Under the pieces are notes generated by a model. It ran no database searches and was not told the DNA's origin. It was given only the letters and a program-made list of their open reading frames with translations. From Pseudomonas gingeri (GTDB lineage: Bacteria; Pseudomonadota; Gammaproteobacteria; Pseudomonadales; Pseudomonadaceae), in the NCBI RefSeq assembly GCF_013385425.1, contig NZ_JACAQA010000011.1:1-64000 (forward strand): 64,000 bases of DNA, written 5' to 3'. Made by a program: the position numbers and the translations under genes. The stretch's first letter is position 1, and every line of letters begins with the position of its first letter. Positions 50,690 through 59,997 of the stretch are shown here, piece after piece.

Positions 50690-52063
50690 ATGCTCTTCGA
50701 TAACAGCCTATACCTTTCCTTTACTGCCGGTTGCCCCTTGAACCCACGCCCGCCCGCCACTGCTATTCGCCCCTCGGCCTGTCCGGGGTTGCTGCGCATC
50801 GTCCCGGCGCTGGACGGCGGTATCTGCCGGATCAAGCTGGCCGGCGGGGTGATCGGCAGCGCCCAGGCCCAGGCCGTGGCCCGGGCGGCCGCACGTTATG
50901 CCGGTGGCGTGATCGAGGCGACCAACCGGGCCAACCTGCAGATTCGCGGTATCGGCGAGCAACAGGCAGCGTTGATCGACGAATTGCTGGCCGCAGGCCT
51001 CGGACCGACCACGCCAGCGGGCGATGATGTACGCAACCTGATGCTCAGTCCGGGCGCGGGTATCGACCGTCAGTTATTGATCGATACCCGGCCCCTGGCC
51101 GAGCAGATCCTGGCGAGCTTGCAGACTCATTCACGCTTTCATGAGCTGTCGGCCAAGTTCGCGCTGCAACTGGATGGCGGCGAAGCCCTGGCGATGCTGG
51201 AGCATTCCCATGACCTGTGGCTGTCGGCGTTGCTGCTGGACGATCAGCCATACCTGGCATTCGGCCTGGCCGGCTGTCCGGCCGATGACCTGCCCCTGGC
51301 CGCCGTGCCCCTGGCCGAAGGGCATTCGCTGGTGGTGGCGGTGCTGGAGCTGTTCCTCGACCTGGCCCGTCCCGAACAGACACGCATGCGCCATCTGCTG
51401 GCTGAAGTCGTGCCCGCTGAGTTTCTTGCTCGGTTGACCCTGCGCCTTGGCTTCGAACCGGCGGCAGTCCCGTCCTGGCACCGACCAGCCTCTCCCGGTC
51501 TGCTGCATATCGGCACTTATCCACAGCGCCAGCCGGGGCGTGTGTACGTGGGGGCTGCGACGCCCCTGGGCCGACTCGACGCTGCGATGCTCGACGGCGT
51601 GGCCCGACTGGCCAGTGAGTTCGGCGATGCCAGCCTGCGCCTGACACCCTGGCAGAGCCTGTTGCTGCCCAATATCCGGGCCGAAGATGCGCTCACCGTT
51701 ACCACCCGGCTGCAACACCTCGGCCTGTTATGCGACGCCGCCGACGCCCTGGCGCAACTGATCGCCTGCACCGGCTCGGCCGGTTGCGGCAAGGGCCTGG
51801 CCGACACCAAGGCCGACGCCCGCCGCCTGGCGCTGCACCTGCAAGACCAGCCCCAGGGCGTGCACCTTTCCGGCTGCACGCGATCCTGCGCGGCGGCCCA
51901 TGTCGCGCCCGCCACCTTGCTGGCGGTTGCGCCCGGCCATTACGACCTCTATTTCCGCGATGTCGCGCACCCGGGCTTCGGCCGGCTGCACGCCCGCCAC
52001 CTTACTATTGATGCGGCGGGCGCCCTGCTGGCAGCCCGCTCACGGAGCAACACCGATGATTGA
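50690..52063 (+). CDS. cobG: CobG, precorrin-3B synthase
   Basis: This 457-residue enzyme of the sulfite/nitrite-reductase fold uses oxygen to convert precorrin-3A to precorrin-3B. The iron-sulfur ligands are visible as CTGSAGC and CTRSC about 35 residues apart near residues 360-400. CobG marks the aerobic pathway. The stop overlaps the cobH start by eight bases. It heads the plus-strand operon cobG-cobH-cobI-cobJ. Confidence 0.92.
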   Translation: MLFDNSLYLSFTAGCPLNPRPPATAIRPSACPGLLRIVPALDGGICRIKLAGGVIGSAQAQAVARAAARYAGGVIEATNRANLQIRGIGEQQAALIDELLAAGLGPTTPAGDDVRNLMLSPGAGIDRQLLIDTRPLAEQILASLQTHSRFHELSAKFALQLDGGEALAMLEHSHDLWLSALLLDDQPYLAFGLAGCPADDLPLAAVPLAEGHSLVVAVLELFLDLARPEQTRMRHLLAEVVPAEFLARLTLRLGFEPAAVPSWHRPASPGLLHIGTYPQRQPGRVYVGAATPLGRLDAAMLDGVARLASEFGDASLRLTPWQSLLLPNIRAEDALTVTTRLQHLGLLCDAADALAQLIACTGSAGCGKGLADTKADARRLALHLQDQPQGVHLSGCTRSCAAAHVAPATLLAVAPGHYDLYFRDVAHPGFGRLHARHLTIDAAGALLAARSRSNTDD

Positions 52064-52682
52064 TTACATCCGCGACGGTCAGGAGATCTATCGCAACTCC
52101 TTCGCGATCATTCGCGCGGAAGCCAACCTGGCACGGATTCCCGCGGATCTGGAAAAGCTCGCGGTGCGGGTGATCCACGCCTGCGGCATGGTCGATGCCA
52201 TCGACGGCCTGCAGTTTTCCCCAGGTGCCGGCAAGGCCGGGCGCGAGGCCCTGGCGGCCGGCGCGGCGATTCTCTGCGATGCGCGGATGGTCAGCGAGGG
52301 CGTGACCCGTGCGCGCCTGCCGGCCAACAACCCGGTGATCTGCACCCTGCGTGACGAGCGCGTGCCCGAGTTGGCCCAGGAGCTGGGCAATACCCGTTCG
52401 GCGGCGGCACTGGAGTTGTGGCGGCCCCATCTGGAAGGCAGTGTGGTGGTGATCGGCAATGCACCGACGGCGCTGTTCTACCTGTTGGAAATGCTCGATG
52501 CCGGCGCGCCGAAACCGGCGTTGATCCTCGGTTTCCCGGTGGGTTTTGTCGGCGCCGCCGAATCCAAGGCGATGCTCGCGGCCGACAGCCGCGGCGTGCC
52601 GTTCGTGATCATGCAGGGTCGGCTCGGTGGCAGCGCCATGGCCGCCGCCGCCGTGAATGCCCTCGCTACGGAGATTGAATGA
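52056..52682 (+). CDS. cobH: CobH, precorrin-8X methylmutase
   Basis: This 208-residue enzyme moves a methyl group from C11 to C12 to give hydrogenobyrinate. It begins MIDYIRDGQEIYRNSFAIIR and contains VIHACGMVDAIDGLQF with the catalytic His. Full family length. The start at 52056 lies within the end of cobG and the stop overlaps cobI (ATGA), so synthesis is coupled. Confidence 0.94.
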   Translation: MIDYIRDGQEIYRNSFAIIRAEANLARIPADLEKLAVRVIHACGMVDAIDGLQFSPGAGKAGREALAAGAAILCDARMVSEGVTRARLPANNPVICTLRDERVPELAQELGNTRSAAALELWRPHLEGSVVVIGNAPTALFYLLEMLDAGAPKPALILGFPVGFVGAAESKAMLAADSRGVPFVIMQGRLGGSAMAAAAVNALATEIE

Positions 52683-53413
52683 TGCAGCAGCCTGGACGTC
52701 TGATCGGCCTCGGCGTGGGCCCCGGTGACCCGGAACTGATTACGGTCAAGGCCCTGCGCCTGCTGCGCGAGTCGCCGGTGGTGGCGTACTTCGTCGCCAA
52801 GGGCAAGAAAGGCAACGCGTTCGGTATTATCGAGGCGCACCTGCAGGAGGCCCAGGGCCTCCTGCCGCTGGTCTACCCGGTGACCACCGAGGCACTGCCC
52901 GCGCCCCTGTCCTATGAGCAGGTGATCAGCGACTTCTACGACGAAGCCAGCCTGGAAGTGGCCGCGCACCTGGAGGCCGGCCGCGATGTGGCGGTGATCT
53001 GCGAAGGCGATCCGTTCTTCTACGGTTCCTACATGTACCTGCACGACCGCCTGGCCGAGCGTTATGAGACCGAAGTGATTCCCGGTGTGTGCTCGATGCT
53101 CGGCGGCGCCTCGGTGCTCGGCGTGCCGCTGGTGTACCGCAACCAGAGCCTGTCGGTATTGTCCGGTGTGCTGCCCCATGACGAACTCAAGCGCCGCCTG
53201 GCCGACGCCGATGCGGCGGTGATCATGAAACTGGGGCGCAACTTCCCCAAGGTTCGCCAGGTGCTGGAAGAGTTGGGCCTGGCCGACCGGGCGCTCTATG
53301 TGGAACGCGCGACCATGGCCAACCAGAAAATCGTCCCGCTCGATAAGGTCGAGCCGATGTCCTCGCCGTACTTCTCGCTGATTATCGTGCCCGGCGAACG
53401 GTGGCAGGGATGA
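52679..53413 (+). CDS. cobI: CobI, precorrin-2 C20-methyltransferase
   Basis: This 244-residue SAM-dependent tetrapyrrole methylase adds the C20 methyl group to precorrin-2. Motifs are LIGLGVGPGDPELITVKALR near the N-terminus and VAVICEGDPFFYGSYMYLH and VIPGVCSMLGGASVLGVPL further on. It overlaps cobH and cobJ by four bases each. Confidence 0.94.
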   Translation: MMQQPGRLIGLGVGPGDPELITVKALRLLRESPVVAYFVAKGKKGNAFGIIEAHLQEAQGLLPLVYPVTTEALPAPLSYEQVISDFYDEASLEVAAHLEAGRDVAVICEGDPFFYGSYMYLHDRLAERYETEVIPGVCSMLGGASVLGVPLVYRNQSLSVLSGVLPHDELKRRLADADAAVIMKLGRNFPKVRQVLEELGLADRALYVERATMANQKIVPLDKVEPMSSPYFSLIIVPGERWQG

Positions 53414-55116
53414 GCCGCGCGCAACCGGCCATTGTCATCCTCGGCAATGGCAGCCTGGCGACGGCCCGACGGCTGCAACAGATTTATCCGGATGCGCTGG
53501 TCTACGGACTGGCGGAGCGGGTCGATGGCGCGGATCGGCTGTATCAGGAGTTTGGCGCGACCCTGCGCCAGCTCTATCAGCAGGACACCCCGATCATTGC
53601 CCTGTGCGCCGCCGGTATCGTGATCCGCACGCTGGCCCCGGTGCTCTTGGAGAAAGGTGCCGAACCGCCGGTGCTGGCCGTGGCCGAGGACGGCAGCGCC
53701 GTGGTGCCGCTGCTGGGCGGACTGGGCGGGGTGAATGTCATGGCCCGGGAAATGGCCGCCAGCCTCGGTGTGGCCGCGGCCATCACCACCAGCGGCGAGC
53801 TGCGTTTCGGCACCTGCCTGCTGAACCCGCCGAGCGGTTATGCCCTGGGCGACCTGGAACTGGGCAAGCGTTTTGTCTCGGACCTGCTGGCCGGTGAAAG
53901 CGTGCGCATCGAAGGCGCGGCACCCTGGTTGGCGCAGGCGCATTTGCCGGAAGACCATCAGGCGCGCCTGTCGATTCATGTCGGCAGCGCCGAGCGTGCG
54001 CCGGCGGCCAATGAGTTGCTGATTTATCCGCGTAGCGTGCTGGTGGCGGTGACGGCCCGTGTACCGGAACTGGCCAGAGCAGTGCGCGATGCCTTGCACG
54101 GCGCAAACATCGCCCGCCAGTCGCTGGCCTGCCTGTTGGCGGCGGACAGCGAGATGGCCAATCCCGCGTTGCGAGAAGCGGCTGTCGAGCTGGGCGTGCC
54201 GTTGCGGTTTGTCGCCTCGACCGGTTCTGTCGCTGAAATGGCGCAACAGGCGATACCGCAGTTGCTGCCGCCGATCTCCGTTGGCGAGGGCCTGGCGATC
54301 GCGGTCGCCAGCCAGCCACTGGAGCCGGAGCGCATCGGTCGTCCTCGCGGGCGGCTGGCGGTGATCGGCCTCGGTCCCGGTGCCGCCGAACTGATGGTGC
54401 CGGCGGTGAAGGCCGAATTGGCCAAGGCCAACGACGTGCTGGGTTATGAAACCTACGTGCGCATGGCCGGTCCGTTCCGTGCGGATCAGGTGTTGCATTG
54501 CACCGATAACCGCGAAGAGATGCAGCGTGCCCGACACGCCTTTGAACTGGCGGCCGAGGGGCGTTCGGTGGTGGTGGTGTCATCCGGTGATCCAGGCGTA
54601 TTCGCCATGGCGGCGGCGGTGCTCGAAGCCCTGCATGAGTCCACTGACCCGCGCTGGCACAGCGTCGATCTGGAAATCCTGCCGGGGGTTTCCGCCTCGC
54701 TGGCGACGGCGGCCCAGGCTGGTGCGCCGCTGGGGCATGATTTCTGTGTGATGTCGCTCTCGGACAACCTCAAGCCCTGGAGCATCATCGAGACGCGCCT
54801 CGACCTGGCGGCCCGGGCCGACCTGGCCCTGGCCTTCTACAACCCGATCTCGCGCTCGCGGCCCTGGCAGTTGGGCCGGGCCCTGGAGATAGTCGCCGGA
54901 CACCGCACGGCACAGACGCCGGTGGTACTGGGACGGGATATCGGTCGGCCGGGACAGACCTTGCGGGTGACCACCCTGGGTGAGTTGACGCCGGACCAGG
55001 TGGATATGCGCACCATGGTCATCATCGGTTCGTCCACCACCTGTGTCTTTCCCCGTGCCGAGGGTGGCGAATGGGTCTACACCCCGCGCTGGTACGGTGA
55101 AAAGCCACGGTCTTGA
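53410..55116 (+). CDS. cobJ: CbiG-CobJ fusion: cobalt-precorrin-5A hydrolase-like and precorrin-3B C17-methyltransferase
   Basis: This 568-residue protein fuses a CbiG-like N-terminal half (about 1-315; AAGIVIRTLAPVL and LLGGLGGVNVMAREMAASLG, then a CbiG C-domain) to a CobJ/CbiH methyltransferase (about 318-568; GRLAVIGLGPGAAELMVPAV, VSSGDPGVFAMAAAVLE). CobJ methylates C17 and contracts the ring; CbiG opens the lactone in the anaerobic pathway. The ATG at 53410 overlaps the cobI stop; a GTG nine bases earlier is possible. It ends the operon. Confidence 0.93.
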   Translation: MSRAQPAIVILGNGSLATARRLQQIYPDALVYGLAERVDGADRLYQEFGATLRQLYQQDTPIIALCAAGIVIRTLAPVLLEKGAEPPVLAVAEDGSAVVPLLGGLGGVNVMAREMAASLGVAAAITTSGELRFGTCLLNPPSGYALGDLELGKRFVSDLLAGESVRIEGAAPWLAQAHLPEDHQARLSIHVGSAERAPAANELLIYPRSVLVAVTARVPELARAVRDALHGANIARQSLACLLAADSEMANPALREAAVELGVPLRFVASTGSVAEMAQQAIPQLLPPISVGEGLAIAVASQPLEPERIGRPRGRLAVIGLGPGAAELMVPAVKAELAKANDVLGYETYVRMAGPFRADQVLHCTDNREEMQRARHAFELAAEGRSVVVVSSGDPGVFAMAAAVLEALHESTDPRWHSVDLEILPGVSASLATAAQAGAPLGHDFCVMSLSDNLKPWSIIETRLDLAARADLALAFYNPISRSRPWQLGRALEIVAGHRTAQTPVVLGRDIGRPGQTLRVTTLGELTPDQVDMRTMVIIGSSTTCVFPRAEGGEWVYTPRWYGEKPRS

Positions 55117-55144
55117 GGGGCTTCGGGCTCAAAAAGGACGGCGT

Positions 55145-55237
55145 CTATAATTCTCTATAATCGTATGTAATTGGCTGTAAAACGGCTTTTCTATAATCAT
55201 CTATAATTGACTATAATCATCTATAATTGACTATAAA
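55145..55237. repeat. Phased CTATAAT repeat array upstream of the ATPase gene
   Basis: CTATAAT occurs at 55145, 55155, 55191, 55201, 55211 and 55221, with CTATAAA at 55231 and weaker copies at 55165 (ATGTAAT) and 55175 (CTGTAAA). The spacing is exactly 10 bases within each block, so all copies face the same side of the helix, and the blocks are separated by 16 bases. Each perfect unit contains TATAAT. The array ends next to the ribosome binding site AAAGGAG of the ATPase gene and is much more AT-rich than its surroundings. Confidence 0.85.
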
Positions 55238-55247
55238 GGAGCCTGTC

Positions 55248-56429
55248 ATGTCCTCCCATCAGCCGTTTTTCCACCGCGCGGGTCAGGCCCAGGCATACAC
55301 CAAAAATATCCTCAGCACGGCTGTTGGCAGCGCCGCCAGCTCCGGTCTGTTTTTTGCCGCGCCACGTCGAACCGGCAAGTCCACCTTCATGCGTGAAGAC
55401 TTGCGCCCGGCGCTGGAGGCGGCAGGGACCCTGGTGGTATACGCCGACCTCTGGGAAAACATGTCGGCCGATCCGGGCACCGTCATCCTGAGCGCCATTC
55501 GCGGCGAGCTGGCAAAAAATGAAGGGGTTATCCAGCGCCTGGCCAAGGGGGTCGGAATGGACAGGCTCAAGGTCGGCGGGTTGTCGTTCGACCTTGATCG
55601 TATCGGCCTGGGCAAGGATATTTCCTTGAGTGCCGCGCTGGCGGCACTCTCGGATGAAACTCGGAAGATGATTGTGCTGATCATCGATGAAGCCCAGCAC
55701 GCGATCACCACCGAGGCGGGCGTGGCGACGATGTTTGCCCTCAAGGCCGCCCGCGACGAGCTCAACAGTAGCCGGCACTTTGGTTTACGGGTGGTTTGTA
55801 CCGGATCCAACAGTGACAAGCTGGCGATGCTGCGCAACAGCAAGGACCAGGCATTCTTCGGCGCGCCCCTGATCAAGTTCCCACCATTGGGCGCTGATTA
55901 CATTGAGTGGTTCTGTGCCAATGTGGCTTTGCCCTTCGCTCTGGAGCCCAAGTCGGTTCTTGAATTGTTCAGGCAGGCCTCGAGCCGTCCCGAGGTCCTC
56001 GCGGCGGCGGCAGGGGTTTTACAGTACGAGTTCGATCTGAGCGATGAGGACGGGCCGGCGCGCTTTGCCGAGGAAGTGCTCATTCAGGCACAGGGTATGA
56101 ATCAGGAATTGATGCGAGCGGTGCATAGCCTCACACCGATTCAATCCGCGGTGTTACGGGTGATGGCGGCTGCAGGGTCGGATTACGCCCCCTTCGAGAG
56201 CCAGACCATGGCGCTTTACGATGTTGCACTGCTGGCGGCCGGCATTGCTCCTGATGTGGCGAAAGCCGAAATCACCGGTGTACAACAGGCGCTTGTGGCG
56301 TTGCAGGAGAAGAAGCTGGTGTGGCGCGCGGCACGAGGGGTCTACGCCGTCGAGGAGCAAAGCGTCGTCGCTGCTCTGGAAAGCGAGGGATTGCTCCAGG
56401 GGCTCAAGAGCAACCGCACCGAGCGCTGA
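55248..56429 (+). CDS. Orphan P-loop ATPase with C-terminal winged helix
   Basis: This 393-residue protein has a Walker A APRRTGKST (38-46), a Walker B MIVLIIDEAQH with Asp147-Glu148, and a sensor-1-like VCTGSNSDKL near 183-192, an AAA/STAND-like P-loop core. Residues about 296-370 look like a winged helix (LTPIQSAVLRVMA; ALVALQEKKLVWRAARGVYA). The layout resembles the archaeal-type ATPase group (Pfam ATPase_2) but I do not recognise a named family. The ATG at 55248 has AAAGGAG seven bases upstream. It stands alone behind a CTATAAT array, which its winged helix might bind. Confidence 0.8.
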   Translation: MSSHQPFFHRAGQAQAYTKNILSTAVGSAASSGLFFAAPRRTGKSTFMREDLRPALEAAGTLVVYADLWENMSADPGTVILSAIRGELAKNEGVIQRLAKGVGMDRLKVGGLSFDLDRIGLGKDISLSAALAALSDETRKMIVLIIDEAQHAITTEAGVATMFALKAARDELNSSRHFGLRVVCTGSNSDKLAMLRNSKDQAFFGAPLIKFPPLGADYIEWFCANVALPFALEPKSVLELFRQASSRPEVLAAAAGVLQYEFDLSDEDGPARFAEEVLIQAQGMNQELMRAVHSLTPIQSAVLRVMAAAGSDYAPFESQTMALYDVALLAAGIAPDVAKAEITGVQQALVALQEKKLVWRAARGVYAVEEQSVVAALESEGLLQGLKSNRTER

Positions 56430-56431
56430 CT

Positions 56432-57028
56432 TCAAGGCACCAGATACCCACGCACCCCGGTAAAGATGATCTGCGCCGCCAGGGCGCAGACGAACAGCCC
56501 CATCAGGCGGCTGACGATCTGCAGGCCCTGGTCGCCGAGGATGCGTTCGATCCGGTGGGACAGGTACAGCACCACGCCGACGGTCAGGCTCGCCAGCGCA
56601 ATGCTGACGATGGCCGAGAGCTTGTCGTCCCAGTGCGGCTGGCTGACCCCCATGACCAGCAGGGCACCGATGGTGCCGGGGCCGACGGTCAGCGGGATGG
56701 TCAGCGGGACGATAGTCACGTCCTGCTGCAGGTTATCGGTCTGCACCGCCGATTTACCCTGGGCCATGCCCAGCGCCGAAATAAACAGCACGCTGCCCGC
56801 GCCGATGCGGAAGGCATCCACGGTGATGCCGAACACGCTGAAGATCACCCTTCCGAACAGATACAGCAGCACGCTGGACACCAGCGTCGCCAACGCGACC
56901 TTCCAGGCCAGGCGTCGCCGCTCCCTGCTGGAATAACCACGGGTCAGGCTGATAAAGCAGGACAGGACGAAGAACGGGCTGTAGAGCACCAGCATCTTCA
57001 GGTAAACGCTGAATAACACGTGGAGCAT
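56432..57028 (-). CDS. MarC-family inner-membrane protein
   Basis: This 198-residue protein has about six hydrophobic helices and the MarC/NAAT motifs YSPFFVLSCFISLTRGYSSR and VPLTIPLTVGPGTIGALLV. Members were once linked to multiple antibiotic resistance and are now regarded as transporters of unknown substrate. The start at 57028 (MLHVLF) is preferred over one five codons earlier. It ends three bases from the convergent ATPase gene. The 116 bases between it and retS show nothing notable. Confidence 0.86.
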   Translation of the reverse strand: MLHVLFSVYLKMLVLYSPFFVLSCFISLTRGYSSRERRRLAWKVALATLVSSVLLYLFGRVIFSVFGITVDAFRIGAGSVLFISALGMAQGKSAVQTDNLQQDVTIVPLTIPLTVGPGTIGALLVMGVSQPHWDDKLSAIVSIALASLTVGVVLYLSHRIERILGDQGLQIVSRLMGLFVCALAAQIIFTGVRGYLVP

Positions 57029-57144
57029 GGTGTGGGCTCGCAACGGAGGAGGGCGACGGCAGTCTATCAGGGGTTGCGTACGCTGTCGGCTTTGTCCGGG
57101 AACGGGCCGGGCGGATTCTCACGGGGCGGTTTTCTGTCCCGATG

Positions 57145-59937
57145 TCAGGGCGTCGGAACCTGGGCCTGCTGCTGCGCACGTTCGGCCACCCAGTGCTCCA
57201 CCAGCTCACGCAACTGCGACAGTTCCACCGGCTTGGCCATGTGCCCGTCCATCCCGGCCTGGCGCGCGCGTTCCTTGTGTTCGGTGAGAATGTGCGCGGT
57301 CAGCGCCACCACCGGAGTGCGTACCCGCTGGTTGCCGACTTCCCAGGCACGTAGCTGCTGGGTGGCGGAAAAACCGTCGAGGATCGGCATCTCGCAGTCC
57401 ATCAGCACCAGGTCATAGCGCTGGGCTTTCATCGCCCGCAGGGCCTCTTCGCCGTTGCTCGCGGTGTCGGGCTTGAGGTTGAGCTTGCCGAGCATGCCGC
57501 GGATCACTTTGGTGGAAATGCTGTTGTCCTCGGCCACCAGGATACGGAAGTCGCTCGGTACGGTGATCGGTTCCACCGGCTCGGGACTTGCTGTTGGCGT
57601 CGGTGCCGGCCCGTGCCCGTGTCCTGGCCCTTTGTCGCGTTGGGCCAGCTCGTCGGCCAGGGTGGTCTTGAGGGTGTAGCCGGCCACCGGTTTGGCGAGG
57701 ATGCGCTTGACCCCGGCATTGCGCGCGATGATCTTGCTCGGCGCGTTGCTGATGCCGGTGAGCATGATCAGCAGGATGTCGTGGTTCAGGCTCGGGTCTT
57801 CCTTGATCTTCGCCGCCAGCTGCATGCCGGTCATGCCGGGCATGTTCTGGTCCAGCAGCACCGCGTCGAAGTAGTCGCGCAGGTGGGCCTTGGTCCGCAG
57901 CAGTGCCAGGGCTTCCTTGCCCGACGGCACGGCACTGACATTCAGGCCCCAGGCGCTGCATTGCTGCACCAGCACCTTGCGGCAGGTGTCGTTGTCGTCG
58001 ACCACCAGGACCCGCGCACCGCGCAGCGGACCGTCGAGGTCGGAGGTCGGGTTCTCCAGGTGCAGCGGGTCCAGCGGCAGGGTCAGCCACAGGGTGCTGC
58101 CCTGGTGGGTGCCGCTCTTGATGCCGAATTCGCCTTGCATCAGTTGCACCAGCTGGCGGGCGATCACCAATCCGAGGTTGCCCCCCAGGCGGGTGGCGGC
58201 GAGGAAGTTCTTGCTCTGCAGTTCGGCGTGGAGCAGGGCATCGCGTTCTTCGTCGCCCATCGGTACGCCGCTGTCCTGGACCGCGATGCGCAGGCGCGGC
58301 TGGCCGCTGCGTTCGTCGAGGGCGACGACAATCAGGATCTCGCCTTCGTCGGTTTTCTTCAGGGCGTGTTCCAGCAGGCTGAGCAGGGTCTGGCGCAGGC
58401 GCGTCGGGTCACCGCTGATCACCCGCGGCACTTGCGGTTGGATAAAGCTGATCAGCTCGACATTCTGCTGCTCGGCCCGGGCCCGGAAAATACTCAGGCA
58501 GTCATCGATCAGGGCATTGAGGTCGAACTGCACATCATCCAGTTCGATCTGCCCGGACTCCAGCTTGGAGATGTCGAGGATCTCGTTGATCAGGGTCAGC
58601 AGCTCGTTGCCGGCGCTGTGGATGGTCTGCACATAGTCGCGCTGCTTGACCGACAACGGCGTGCCGAGGAGCAGTTCGGTCATGCCCAGCACGCCGTTCA
58701 TCGGCGTACGGATCTCGTGGCTGATCTTCGCCAGGAACTCGGCCTTGGCGGCGATTTCCGCGTTGCTCGCGGCCAGGTCGCGGCTGAGGCTGAACTGGTC
58801 TTCGGTGATGCTGCGACGGCGTTCGCCCAGGGCCACGCTCATCAGCAGGCCGCTGATGCAGATAAACACCAGCAGCGCGATGATCAGGCCTTGCGGTGCC
58901 ACCAGGGTCAGCCCCAGCAGCGCGGGCAGGATCACCAGCGTGCCGATGTTGAAGATCACCATGGCCACCACGAACAGCCGCGCCGGACGGTAGCCCTTCT
59001 GCCAGTGATAGGCGGACACCAGCAGGATGCTCAGGCTCGCCAGGCCCACCAGGCCGTAGGTCATGATGTTCAGGGGCAGGGTGTCGACGAACAACAGCAA
59101 CAGGCCGCCGAGGCTGATGACCAGGATATCGCCCAGCAGCAGCTTGTTCAGTGGGTGCGGGCCCAGCTGGGAAAAGAACGAGTAGGTGAACATCAGTCCG
59201 CAGGGCGCGGTCAGCAGCAGCGCCACATAGGAGGCGGGGGTCTGCGCGCCATGCCAGTCAGGCATCCAGGGACCGATCAGGTTCAGCAGGAACAGCGCGC
59301 TGAGCAGCAGGAAGCCTTCGCAGGCCGCCAGCCACAGGCTGCTGCGCGAACGGGTATAGGCGAAGCGGATCAGGTTGTGCAGGATCAGCATCGTCAGGCA
59401 GCCGAACAGCAGGCCATAGAGCAGTGATTGGTTCTGGTCGGCGGCGACCGCGATAGCCGGCTCCAGGGTGATGTGCGGGCGAAGCTCGTGCTTGGAGACC
59501 AGCCGGAGATAGATATCCAGCGGCCGGGTGCTTTGCACCAGTGGCAGCATGAAGTCACTGCTGGGCAGCGGGCGTTCGGCCTGGGGCAGGTCGTTGCCGG
59601 TGCGCACCTGGGCGATCAGGTTGTCGCCGTCGAGGGTATAGAGGTCGAGGCGCGCCAGGTCGGGGGCGAAGACCCGCAGGACTTGTTCATGACTGCCCGG
59701 TTGCAGGCGAAAGCGCAGCCACAAGGCACCCTCGGGCTGGGCGGCAGTCAAGCGTTCGAGCTCGACCGGACTGAATTGGTTGGTGAAGCGTGAAGAGCGG
59801 ATATCGCTCAATTGCAGGTCGGCCTGGTCGTCAAGCAATGACGCCCAGCCAATGCCTTGCGAGGCCTGGGCCGGAGCAAGGCAGAGCAGGGTCAGCAAGC
59901 TGACAGTGAAACCTATGGCGATCCTGAGCCAGCGCAC
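57145..59937 (-). CDS. retS: RetS-like hybrid sensor kinase with two receiver domains
   Basis: This 930-residue inner-membrane protein has a signal peptide, a periplasmic 7TMR-DISMED2 sensor (about 28-165), seven helices (about 170-370), a kinase core with His407 in ISHEIRTP, and receivers with Asp696 (LLDQNMP) and Asp847 (LMDCEMP). RetS binds GacS and blocks it, lowering RsmY/RsmZ RNAs. The N-box reads LLSLLEHALKKT, with His524 where the metal-binding Asn is expected, so ATP binding may be lost. Gene order with purD, purH and fis matches the recalled P. aeruginosa retS locus. Confidence 0.9.
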   Translation of the reverse strand: MRWLRIAIGFTVSLLTLLCLAPAQASQGIGWASLLDDQADLQLSDIRSSRFTNQFSPVELERLTAAQPEGALWLRFRLQPGSHEQVLRVFAPDLARLDLYTLDGDNLIAQVRTGNDLPQAERPLPSSDFMLPLVQSTRPLDIYLRLVSKHELRPHITLEPAIAVAADQNQSLLYGLLFGCLTMLILHNLIRFAYTRSRSSLWLAACEGFLLLSALFLLNLIGPWMPDWHGAQTPASYVALLLTAPCGLMFTYSFFSQLGPHPLNKLLLGDILVISLGGLLLLFVDTLPLNIMTYGLVGLASLSILLVSAYHWQKGYRPARLFVVAMVIFNIGTLVILPALLGLTLVAPQGLIIALLVFICISGLLMSVALGERRRSITEDQFSLSRDLAASNAEIAAKAEFLAKISHEIRTPMNGVLGMTELLLGTPLSVKQRDYVQTIHSAGNELLTLINEILDISKLESGQIELDDVQFDLNALIDDCLSIFRARAEQQNVELISFIQPQVPRVISGDPTRLRQTLLSLLEHALKKTDEGEILIVVALDERSGQPRLRIAVQDSGVPMGDEERDALLHAELQSKNFLAATRLGGNLGLVIARQLVQLMQGEFGIKSGTHQGSTLWLTLPLDPLHLENPTSDLDGPLRGARVLVVDDNDTCRKVLVQQCSAWGLNVSAVPSGKEALALLRTKAHLRDYFDAVLLDQNMPGMTGMQLAAKIKEDPSLNHDILLIMLTGISNAPSKIIARNAGVKRILAKPVAGYTLKTTLADELAQRDKGPGHGHGPAPTPTASPEPVEPITVPSDFRILVAEDNSISTKVIRGMLGKLNLKPDTASNGEEALRAMKAQRYDLVLMDCEMPILDGFSATQQLRAWEVGNQRVRTPVVALTAHILTEHKERARQAGMDGHMAKPVELSQLRELVEHWVAERAQQQAQVPTP

Positions 59938-59997
59938 GGCGAAATCCCTTCGTAGGTTGATGCCCGGTGATAACTATGCGCAGGGCTGGAATAGTTC

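Noticed and set aside
55145..55237. Possible CRISPR array
   Set aside because: The repeats are 7 bases on a 10-base period, far too short for repeats and spacers, and no cas genes are near.
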